Below are positions 1 to 6,144 of a stretch of DNA of 8,619 nt, one piece after another. This stretch comes from an uncultured Clostridia bacterium (lineage in GTDB: Bacteria > Bacillota > Clostridia > Oscillospirales > CAG-272). The notes beneath the pieces are model-generated. The model worked only from the letters and a program-made list of their open reading frames with translations. It did no database searches and was not told where the DNA came from. The DNA is taken from contig CALYSG010000074.1 of NCBI GenBank assembly GCA_945485605.1, positions 1-8,619 on the forward strand, read 5' to 3'. A program made the position numbers and the translations under genes. Every line of letters begins with the position of its first letter. Positions within the stretch are counted from its first letter, which is position 1.

Positions 1-1215
1 GGTCTCGCCGGTCGGCTTCGAGTATTTCTCTTTAAGGTCGGCGATCATCTTATCGTACGCCTCTATGTCATCCTTGTGAGCCTTTTCAAATTCATCGCAG
101 AAGGTTGCTTTGGATTCGTTTACCTTTGTGTCTATCTCTGCTGCCTTTGCGGTGAGGGTCGACTTTATCTCCTCCGGGAATTCTTTCTCTTTTTCCTTCA
201 TAGCGGATATAGCGGTATTGAGAAGTGATTTTGCACTTTCGATCGCGGCGTTTGCGACGGCGTAGTAGGTCTCAAGAGCCTTTTCGGTGAGCTTAAGGCT
301 CTCCTCCATATGCCGGACCATCAGGAGCATTGCCGCTTTCTCGGTCCCGTCGGCAAGGCTTTCTGCCTCGGCTCTCTTTTCCTGATATTCAGCCTTTGCT
401 TCAAGCACTGCTTTTAGCGTTTTCTGATAGTTGCTGTCTTCGGAGAACAGATACTCATTCTGAGCCTTTGTGAGGGCATCAAGCGCATTCTCCAGTGCTT
501 CGATAGCCTTTCGGTAATCATCGACAAACTGTTTGTATTTTTCGTCGGCTGTTCCGATGATCTCAAGGACTGCTTCGCTTTCGGCGAGGCAAAGCTTGTA
601 GTCGCGGAACTGATAATAGCGCTCTCTCATTTCGGCGGAGACGAGCTCGGCGGTCTCTATTCGAGAGAGTTTTATCAGTCTCAGAAGCTCCTCATCGGAC
701 ATTTCAAGTGCGTCCTCGTACTCAAGCCCGGCTGTGACGTGCGCAGCCATCTGTGCGAGAGCCTCGTGACCGAGGGCTTCCGCCTTGACTACGGCTGCTT
801 CAAGCTCGTGCGATTTTACGAACTTTTCTATCTTCGCAGAGACCTTATTGTAGAGATCCTTTGCGACGGCTTCGTCGCCGGTGACGCTGATTTTGATCTC
901 GTTTTTGCCAACCTCAACAGAACCCTTTACAAGATATCCCTGATCGGTGGCGATCGAGACGACCAGAGCGGCTGCCTCCTCGGAGGTCATACCGACGAAT
1001 GTCTCGCCCGCAAGTATCACGGCACCGTCATCGTTGAGAGCTGTTGCGGTCACGACCTTGTTTTCCGAATCAACGATGAATTCGACCGACGGGTTTATAT
1101 CGATTGTCATTCTCGATACATTGTCGTCATTCTTTGTTTCTCCGCACGAGAAGAGCAGAGGCGCGCATAGAAGCATCGCAAGCATCAGAGCGAGGACTTT
1201 CATGTGTTTTTTCAT
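1..1215 (-). CDS. Lipoprotein with RsgI-like (DINPSVE) domain and long helical/coiled-coil region; 3' end cut off by window edge
   Basis: The reading frame is open for 405 codons from an ATG at 1215 to base 1, so the C-terminus is missing. The start is set by an AGGAG Shine-Dalgarno (1225-1229) 9 nt upstream; a second ATG four codons in (1203) is less well placed. Residues 1-24 are a lipoprotein signal: KKHMK, a hydrophobic Leu/Met/Ala core, then LLFSC with Cys24 as the lipidated residue. Residues 34-48 read SRMTIDINPSVEFIV, and VVTATALNDDG follows at 54-64. This matches the extracytoplasmic 'middle' domain of RsgI-type anti-sigma factors, including the Asn41-Pro42 pair where RsgI proteins are reported to self-cleave. 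The domain seems to run to about residue 135. The rest (about 135-405) is Ala/Glu/Lys-rich, helical and probably coiled coil. There is no cytoplasmic anti-sigma domain and no internal membrane segment. The gene is divergent from mnmG, with its own strong promoter. Domain assignment is by eye. Inferred role: envelope protein exposed outside the membrane, function unknown. Confidence 0.85.
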   Translation of the reverse strand, partial: MKKHMKVLALMLAMLLCAPLLFSCGETKNDDNVSRMTIDINPSVEFIVDSENKVVTATALNDDGAVILAGETFVGMTSEEAAALVVSIATDQGYLVKGSVEVGKNEIKISVTGDEAVAKDLYNKVSAKIEKFVKSHELEAAVVKAEALGHEALAQMAAHVTAGLEYEDALEMSDEELLRLIKLSRIETAELVSAEMRERYYQFRDYKLCLAESEAVLEIIGTADEKYKQFVDDYRKAIEALENALDALTKAQNEYLFSEDSNYQKTLKAVLEAKAEYQEKRAEAESLADGTEKAAMLLMVRHMEESLKLTEKALETYYAVANAAIESAKSLLNTAISAMKEKEKEFPEEIKSTLTAKAAEIDTKVNESKATFCDEFEKAHKDDIEAYDKMIADLKEKYSKPTGET

Positions 1216-1245
1216 ACTGTATATCTCCTTTCATATGGTTGACTT

Positions 1246-1274
1246 ATTATATCATAAACAGTTCGAAAAGTCAA
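1246..1274 (-). promoter_or_regulatory. Sigma-A promoter of the RsgI-like lipoprotein gene
   Basis: On the minus strand the -35 is TTGACT (1274-1269) and the -10 is TATAAT (1251-1246), separated by exactly 17 bp. The -10 is preceded by TGA, which fits an extended -10 (TGN-TATAAT). Transcription would start near 1239, giving a leader of about 25 nt that carries the AGGAG site. Only the last -35 base differs from consensus. Confidence 0.85.
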
Positions 1275-1317
1275 GTGTATACAATGTTCAGAACTGCTAT
1301 TGACGTGACGGTTCGAA
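1261..1317. promoter_or_regulatory. Candidate operator: three GTTC elements at exact 25-bp spacing between divergent promoters
   Basis: GTTCGAA occurs at 1261-1267 and 1311-1317, and the 9-bp palindrome GTTCAGAAC lies at 1286-1294, so GTTC starts at 1261, 1286 and 1311. The central palindrome falls in the 25-bp gap between the two divergent -35 boxes. Each outer TTCGAA lies in the -35/-10 spacer of one promoter. The symmetry would suit a shared regulator, but the elements are short and A/T-rich intergenic DNA can produce such patterns by chance. No known operator was recognised; the Gram-positive LexA box (GAAC-N4-GTTC) has the opposite half-site order. Confidence 0.25.
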
Positions 1318-1328
1318 ACGGTTATAAT
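1300..1328 (+). promoter_or_regulatory. Sigma-A promoter of mnmG
   Basis: The -35 is TTGACG (1300-1305) and the -10 is TATAAT (1323-1328), with a 17-bp spacer. Expected start of transcription is about 1335, leaving a 5' leader of roughly 24 nt with the mnmG ribosome-binding site (GAAGGA, 1345-1350). The short leader leaves no room for a riboswitch or attenuator. Confidence 0.85.
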
Positions 1329-1358
1329 ATAATCATAAAATTCAGAAGGATCAATTAT

Positions 1359-3242
1359 ATGGAGACTGATATAAATAACAGAACAGACGTTGCCGTCATA
1401 GGTGCGGGGCACGCGGGGATCGAGGCGGCGTTGGCGGCGGCAAGGCTCGGACTTGATACGGTGCTTTTCACGCTGTCACTCGACGGTGTGGCGAATATGC
1501 CGTGCAACCCTTCGATAGGAGGCACCGGGAAAGGGCACCTTGTGTTTGAGCTCGACGCGCTCGGCGGCGAGATGGGACGCTCTGCAGATCTTACGATGCT
1601 TCAGTCGAGGACTCTGAACCTCGGCAAGGGAGCCGCCGTTCATTCAAAGAGAAATCAGGCTGACCGCGTAAGGTATCACTGCATTATGAAATCGGTGCTC
1701 GAAAAGCAGGAGAACCTTCGGCTCATTCAGGGCGAGGTTACGGAAATACTCACCGAAGGCGAAGGCAACGGGATACACGTTTGCGGCGTTAAAACGAGGC
1801 TCGGAGAGATCTTTTCCTGCCGCTCGGCAATTATTGCGACCGGAACATACCTCAGTGGCAGGATCTTTGTCGGTAACGTCAACTATCCCGGCGGACCCGA
1901 CGGCTCGCTCGCCGCAGAAGGTCTGAGCGCCTCGCTTGAAGCCCTCGGAGTTCGGCTTATGCGTTTCAAGACCGGAACTCCCGCAAGGGTAAACCGTCGC
2001 TCGATAGATTTTTCGTGCCTTGACATTCAGTCCGGCGAGCGTCCTGTTACGCCGTACTCGGCGAGAACCAAGGAAGACCTTGATTCCGTCCCTCAGTATC
2101 CCTGTCATATTGTTTACACGAACAGCGAGACGCACAGGATAATAAGGGAAAACATAAACCGTTCGGCGATGTATTCGGGGCAGATACGGGGTACCGGACC
2201 GCGCTATTGTCCGTCAATAGAGGACAAGGTAGTCCGCTTTGCCGATAAGCCGAGGCATCAGCTCTTTGTCGAGCCGATCGGAAAAGATACGGATGAGATG
2301 TATATACAGGGCTTTTCGACATCTATGCCTGCCGACGTTCAGCAGGATATGATACATTCTCTTAAGGGATTTGAGAGCGCCGAGATCATGCGCTATGCTT
2401 ACGCTATAGAGTACGATTGCGCCGATCCGACGCAGCTCCTCCCGACTCTTGAATTCAAGACGATAGGAGGACTGTACGGTGCGGGACAGTTCAACGGGAC
2501 CTCGGGCTATGAGGAGGCGGCGGCACAGGGACTTGTTGCCGGGATCAATGCAGCCCTTAAGATCAAGGGCGAGCCTCCTTTGATCCTAACCCGCGACAAC
2601 AGTTATATAGGCACGCTTATCGACGATCTCGTGACGAAAGGTACTAACGAGCCCTATCGTATGATGACCTCGAGAGCTGAATACAGGCTTCTTCTGAGGC
2701 AGGATAACGCTGACCTTCGTCTGACTCCGATCGGGCACAGGGTGGGGCTGATATCCGATGAGCGTTACGCGGAATTTGAAGCAAAGAGATCCGCCGAAGA
2801 GGCAGAGATCAAACGCCTTGAGACGACCTTTCTTTCTCCCGAAAAGGTGAACGGCTTTCTCTCTTCGATCGGAGAGACTCCCGTGAGTGCCGGCGTGTCG
2901 CTTGCAGATCTTCTGCGCCGACCGGCGATAAGCTATGAGGCTCTTTTGCAGATAGACTCTGCTCGTCCTAAAATTCCGAAAGGCGCGGCGACGACGGTCG
3001 AGGTCAGCGTGAAATACGCGGGATATATAAAGAAGGAGATCGCCGAGGTCGCAAGGCATGCAAAGCTCGAAGAAAAGCGCCTATCGCCCGACCTTGATTA
3101 CAAAGAGATCAAGGGACTGAGACTTGAAGCGGCACAGAAGCTCGCCGCGGTGAGACCTCTCACGGTAGGGCAGGCTTCGCGCATCAGCGGCGTCAACCCT
3201 GCCGATATAACCGTTCTGCTCGTATTTCTCGGGCTTGATTGA
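1359..3242 (+). CDS. mnmG: tRNA uridine-5-carboxymethylaminomethyl(34) synthesis enzyme MnmG (GidA)
   Basis: MnmG works with the GTPase MnmE in the cytoplasm to install the (carboxymethyl)aminomethyl group on C5 of wobble uridine 34 of certain tRNAs, using FAD, NADH, methylene-tetrahydrofolate and glycine or ammonia. The product is 627 aa; E. coli MnmG is 629. Visible features are the FAD-binding glycine motif GAGHAG (15-20), the MPCNPSIGGTGKGH block (47-60, conserved Cys49), GidA signature 1 GPRYCPSIEDKVVRF (280-294, Cys284), GidA signature 2 GLYGAGQFNGTSGYEEAA (371-388), and the C-terminal MnmE/tRNA-binding region (YAGYIKKE, 553-560; SRISGVNPADI, 607-617). The ATG at 1359 is chosen because GAAGGA lies 8 nt upstream and homology begins at once; the frame is open further upstream, but that part would cover the promoter. 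It stands alone: mnmE and rsmG are not in view. It has its own promoter and terminator. Confidence 0.98.
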   Translation: METDINNRTDVAVIGAGHAGIEAALAAARLGLDTVLFTLSLDGVANMPCNPSIGGTGKGHLVFELDALGGEMGRSADLTMLQSRTLNLGKGAAVHSKRNQADRVRYHCIMKSVLEKQENLRLIQGEVTEILTEGEGNGIHVCGVKTRLGEIFSCRSAIIATGTYLSGRIFVGNVNYPGGPDGSLAAEGLSASLEALGVRLMRFKTGTPARVNRRSIDFSCLDIQSGERPVTPYSARTKEDLDSVPQYPCHIVYTNSETHRIIRENINRSAMYSGQIRGTGPRYCPSIEDKVVRFADKPRHQLFVEPIGKDTDEMYIQGFSTSMPADVQQDMIHSLKGFESAEIMRYAYAIEYDCADPTQLLPTLEFKTIGGLYGAGQFNGTSGYEEAAAQGLVAGINAALKIKGEPPLILTRDNSYIGTLIDDLVTKGTNEPYRMMTSRAEYRLLLRQDNADLRLTPIGHRVGLISDERYAEFEAKRSAEEAEIKRLETTFLSPEKVNGFLSSIGETPVSAGVSLADLLRRPAISYEALLQIDSARPKIPKGAATTVEVSVKYAGYIKKEIAEVARHAKLEEKRLSPDLDYKEIKGLRLEAAQKLAAVRPLTVGQASRISGVNPADITVLLVFLGLD

Positions 3243-3253
3243 GAAAAACAAAT

Positions 3254-3296
3254 AAAAAGTCATGACCACCGGCTGAGCCGGTGGTCATGACTTTTT
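3254..3296. terminator. Bidirectional rho-independent terminator between mnmG and tyrS
   Basis: Arms at 3254-3273 and 3277-3296 are perfect reverse complements (20 bp) around a 3-nt loop (TGA on the plus strand). The stem core is GC-rich, and the outer ends form an A5 tract on the left and a T5 tract on the right, so either strand gives a hairpin followed by U residues. On the minus strand the U-rich run continues (TTTTTATTTGTTTTT). It starts 12 nt after the mnmG stop and lies 45 nt beyond the tyrS stop, as expected for a shared terminator of convergent genes. Confidence 0.97.
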
Positions 3297-3341
3297 GGAT
3301 ACACTCTTTTTTTCTATGGTTATGATTGTTCGTGTCTGATG

Positions 3342-4562
3342 TCAGTTGCAAATAACCTTTTTGAACGCCTTTTTGCCTCTGCGAAGGACGATCCCTTTTT
3401 TTAGCGCATCCTTTGCAAATGTTGCCTTTATATCGCTGACCTTTTCTCCGTCAGCGGTAACTCCGCCCTGCTCGACCGCGCGGCGCGCCTCGGATTTTGA
3501 GGCAACGAGTCCCGATTTCACGAGGAGAGTAAGAACATCTATTGCGCCGTCGGTGAGATCGCTGTCTTGGATAGCTGCGGTAGGGATCTCGGCATCGGCT
3601 CCGGCAGAGAAGAGCGCTCTTGCACCGGCTCTCGCCTTGTTTGCCTCTTCTTCGCCGTGAACGAGGCTTGTAAGCTCGTAGGCGAGGATGTCCTTTGCCT
3701 CGTTGAGCTTTGCCCCCTCCCACGAGCTCATTTCCTCGATCTGTTCGACAGGAAGGAAGGTGAGAACTCTTATGCACTTGAGGACATCGGCGTCGCCGAC
3801 GTTACGCCAGTACTGATAGAAGTCATACGGTGAGGTCTTATCGGGATCGAGCCATACGGCGTTCCCGGCGGTCTTGCCCATTTTATGTCCGTTGGAGTCG
3901 CAGAGAAGCGGGATCGTAAGGGCGTAAGCATCTTTACCGAGCTTACGGCGGATAAGCTCGGTACCGCCGAGCATATTCGACCACTGGTCGTCGCCTCCGC
4001 ACTGGATATTGCATCCGTATCTCTGATATAGCTCGTAGAAGTCATAGCTCTGAAGCAACATATAGTTGAATTCGAGGAAGGACAGACCCTTTTCGAGCCT
4101 CTGCTTATAGCATTCGGCGCTCAGCATCTTATTGACGCTGAAGTGGGGACCTATATCGCGTATGAATTCAATGTAGTTGAGACCGAGGAGCCAATCGGCA
4201 TTGTTTACCATGAGAGCCTTACCGTCCGAGAAGTCGATAAAGCGGCTCATCTGGCGGCGGAAGCATTCACAGTTGTGGTCGATTGTCTCCTGCGTCATCA
4301 TTTTGCGCATATCGGTTCTGCCGGACGGGTCACCTATCATGCCCGTGCCGCCTCCTATAAGGGCGATCGGACGGTTTCCGGCGCTTTGAAGCCTTTTCAT
4401 GAGCGTAAGAGCCATAAAATGACCGGCGGTCAGAGAATCGGCTGTCGGGTCAAAGCCAATATAAAACGTAGCTTTTCCGTTATTTATCAGTTCTTTTATC
4501 TCGGGCTCGTCGGTTACCTGTGCCACGAGACCGCGTGCTTTGAGTTCGTCAAAAAGTGTCAT
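3342..4562 (-). CDS. tyrS: Tyrosyl-tRNA synthetase (class I), with non-canonical HIGH motif
   Basis: The enzyme charges tRNA-Tyr with tyrosine using ATP, in the cytoplasm. At 406 aa it is close to the usual bacterial length (about 420). The catalytic Rossmann domain starts with YIGFDPTADSLTAGHF (34-49), where the class I HIGH signature reads TAGH (45-48); the codons are ACC GCC GGT CAT. IALIGGGTGMIGDPSGRTDM (66-85) and the tyrosine-pocket region QSYDFYELY...GGDDQWSN (171-196) follow. The KMSKS loop is KMGKT (227-231). A C-terminal S4 RNA-binding domain is seen at about 340-406 (SGLVASKSEARRAVEQGGV). The ATG at 4562 has AAAGGA 8 nt upstream. The gene follows the solute-binding lipoprotein gene by 20 nt with no T-box leader or clear promoter in between, so it is probably co-transcribed and ends at the 3254-3296 terminator. 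Confidence 0.97.
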   Translation of the reverse strand: MTLFDELKARGLVAQVTDEPEIKELINNGKATFYIGFDPTADSLTAGHFMALTLMKRLQSAGNRPIALIGGGTGMIGDPSGRTDMRKMMTQETIDHNCECFRRQMSRFIDFSDGKALMVNNADWLLGLNYIEFIRDIGPHFSVNKMLSAECYKQRLEKGLSFLEFNYMLLQSYDFYELYQRYGCNIQCGGDDQWSNMLGGTELIRRKLGKDAYALTIPLLCDSNGHKMGKTAGNAVWLDPDKTSPYDFYQYWRNVGDADVLKCIRVLTFLPVEQIEEMSSWEGAKLNEAKDILAYELTSLVHGEEEANKARAGARALFSAGADAEIPTAAIQDSDLTDGAIDVLTLLVKSGLVASKSEARRAVEQGGVTADGEKVSDIKATFAKDALKKGIVLRRGKKAFKKVICN

Positions 4563-4582
4563 CTTTGAAATCCTTTTGCTAA

Positions 4583-6085
4583 TTATTTAGATCCGAAAAA
4601 GTAGGGGTTGATCTCTTCGTCGAGAGCCTTTTGGATAGTGATCGAGTTTGATCTGTAGCTCGTTGAGAATGAATTGTTAGCGGTTGCAAGGCAATCGCGG
4701 AAAATCTTATAGGTCCATTCGCTGAAGTTCATTGCAAAGATCCTTCCGAGATCGAAGTAGACCGTTGATTTGATTATGTCGTACATCTCGGCGGTATTCT
4801 TATCCGAGGTGTTCTTGACCTTCATTGTCTTTTCGAAGAGTGCGGGAGTTACGCGGCGAAAGCCCTCGGCAGCGAGGCACTCAAGTACGGCAGAAGACTC
4901 GTTCTTGATATTGGAGTAGGAGGTTATCTGGTACATCGTGTAAGGGAATCCGACAACGGTAACGTAGTTATCCTGCTTCGTGTCATACATTGGGCAGGGA
5001 ATAACACCGAATACTATGCTGTCGCCCGCTTCGATCATGTTCTTGCTGACGATGGGAAGGTAGGATCTGTCGATCGTGAAGAGTGCACGGTTTTCGGCGA
5101 AGGGCTGAGCGCTTGAGCCGCTGCCTACAGCGAGAACGTATTTTCCGCTTACAAAGTTAACCAGCTTATCGATGAGTTGTATGGTCTTTTGTGAGCTCGG
5201 CTTGAAGTCTTCCGAGATGACGAGCTTATCATCGGTCTTTTCTATCGTCTTGAGCCCGCAGCTCGTATAGAAGGCATCATAGTTAAGGTCCCTTATGGAA
5301 AGGCCCTTGATCTCTCCGGTGGATGTAGTACCGCTGACCTTTGAGCAGAGCTGGATCATTCTATCGACGGTCCATTTCTTACCGGTGACGAGCTTGTATG
5401 GATCGATGTCCTTGAGTTCATCAAATTCCTCAAACATAGTCTTGTTGAAGAATGTCGCATACATCATATGGAGAAGGTTGGTAGAGATATCACCGGATGC
5501 GAAATATAACTTGTCGTTGATCGTTGCCTGACTTACGAGAGAATCGGGCCACCACGGTTTATCGAAATTTAAGTAATCAAGTGAAAGAAGGTCCTCCGAA
5601 AGTCCCTTAAGTGCGAGAGAGGACGATGTCATGGAGTAGCAGGCTACTATGTCGTAGTCCTTGTTGGACTTCCCAGATTCGACCTTCTCTATGAAAGCTT
5701 TGCGGTTGGCGAAGTTACCGGGGGTCATTTCAAAATCAAGGGTGACACCGAGACGGGCTTCCACAGCTTGGTTTTTGAAGTAGATAGCATCGGTCACAGA
5801 GTCTCCGGTCTGACCTTCGATCTCGAATTCGGGCTGCTCGGCTTCCCAGCAGAGGAGATGGATTGTTTTTCCGAGGTTCATTGTTCCGAGATCGTCGGGC
5901 GTTTCGTAATACGAGGGCTCTTTTGTCTGACTGTCGGTTACGCTTCCGTTCGAATTCCCGGTTGTTTCTTCGCTGTTTTGGGTTTCGGAATCTTTTCCGT
6001 TGTCCGTGTTACCGGTGGTGCAGGCGCAGAGAGCCGTGATCAACATTACCAGCACGAGTGCCAGCGCAATGATCCGTTTTTTCAT
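4583..6085 (-). CDS. Extracellular solute-binding lipoprotein (ABC importer substrate-binding protein-like)
   Basis: The product is 500 aa with a lipoprotein signal: KKR, a hydrophobic stretch, then LCAC with Cys22 as the lipid-anchored residue. A Ser/Thr/Asn/Asp-rich linker (23-58) would hold the folded part away from the membrane. The mature domain resembles family 1 solute-binding proteins of Clostridia: an N-lobe start (IHLLCWEAE, 75-83), NQAVEARLGV (105-114), DYDIVACYS (143-151), and FFNKTMFEEF (212-221) followed by the GKKWTVDRMIQLC segment. These proteins usually bind sugars or other small solutes for an ABC importer, but the ligand cannot be read from sequence. No permease or ATPase gene is adjacent, so it is an orphan here. 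The start ATG is supported by GGAGGT with a 5-nt spacer. Expression comes from a consensus promoter at 6116-6144. Confidence 0.85.
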   Translation of the reverse strand: MKKRIIALALVLVMLITALCACTTGNTDNGKDSETQNSEETTGNSNGSVTDSQTKEPSYYETPDDLGTMNLGKTIHLLCWEAEQPEFEIEGQTGDSVTDAIYFKNQAVEARLGVTLDFEMTPGNFANRKAFIEKVESGKSNKDYDIVACYSMTSSSLALKGLSEDLLSLDYLNFDKPWWPDSLVSQATINDKLYFASGDISTNLLHMMYATFFNKTMFEEFDELKDIDPYKLVTGKKWTVDRMIQLCSKVSGTTSTGEIKGLSIRDLNYDAFYTSCGLKTIEKTDDKLVISEDFKPSSQKTIQLIDKLVNFVSGKYVLAVGSGSSAQPFAENRALFTIDRSYLPIVSKNMIEAGDSIVFGVIPCPMYDTKQDNYVTVVGFPYTMYQITSYSNIKNESSAVLECLAAEGFRRVTPALFEKTMKVKNTSDKNTAEMYDIIKSTVYFDLGRIFAMNFSEWTYKIFRDCLATANNSFSTSYRSNSITIQKALDEEINPYFFGSK

Positions 6086-6115
6086 AGGTTACCTCCAATT
6101 AAAGTATTCATTGGC

Positions 6116-6144
6116 ATTATATCATTATTTTATGCGCGTGTCAA
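6116..6144 (-). promoter_or_regulatory. Consensus extended -10 promoter inside the 3' end of cca, driving the lipoprotein (and probably tyrS)
   Basis: On the minus strand TTGACA (6144-6139) and TATAAT (6121-6116) are separated by 17 bp, a perfect sigma-A consensus. TGA directly before the -10 gives an extended -10. The -35 lies in the final codons of cca (its bases encode part of Val-Asp-Thr), and the cca stop codon falls in the spacer. Transcription would begin near 6109, giving a leader of about 24 nt ahead of the lipoprotein ATG. Confidence 0.88.

Noticed and set aside
739..1170. Plus-strand 143-aa open frame
   Set aside because: It is antisense to the lipoprotein gene, has no recognisable motif or good ribosome-binding site, and the minus frame has a signal peptide, a domain match and a promoter.
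1305..1325. tRNA T-arm look-alike (GGTTCGAAA)
   Set aside because: There is no 5-bp stem around the loop, no acceptor or anticodon arm, and the segment is the spacer of the mnmG promoter.
1104..1358. 85-codon N-terminal extension of mnmG to an upstream ATG
   Set aside because: It overlaps the divergent lipoprotein gene and both promoters, has no MnmG homology, and the ATG at 1359 has a well-spaced ribosome-binding site right before the conserved start of the protein.
3254..3296. Large inverted repeat as a mobile-element end or REP element
   Set aside because: There is a single copy, placed between convergent genes, with A and T tracts at the two ends; a bidirectional terminator explains it fully.
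4143..4568. Plus-strand 141-aa open frame opposite tyrS
   Set aside because: It lies entirely over the conserved catalytic domain of tyrS; openness is a by-product of codon bias on the coding strand.
4563..4700. Possible tyrosine T-box or separate promoter before tyrS
   Set aside because: The gap to the upstream gene is only 20 nt, and no terminator hairpin, T-box-like sequence or convincing -35/-10 pair was found there by eye.
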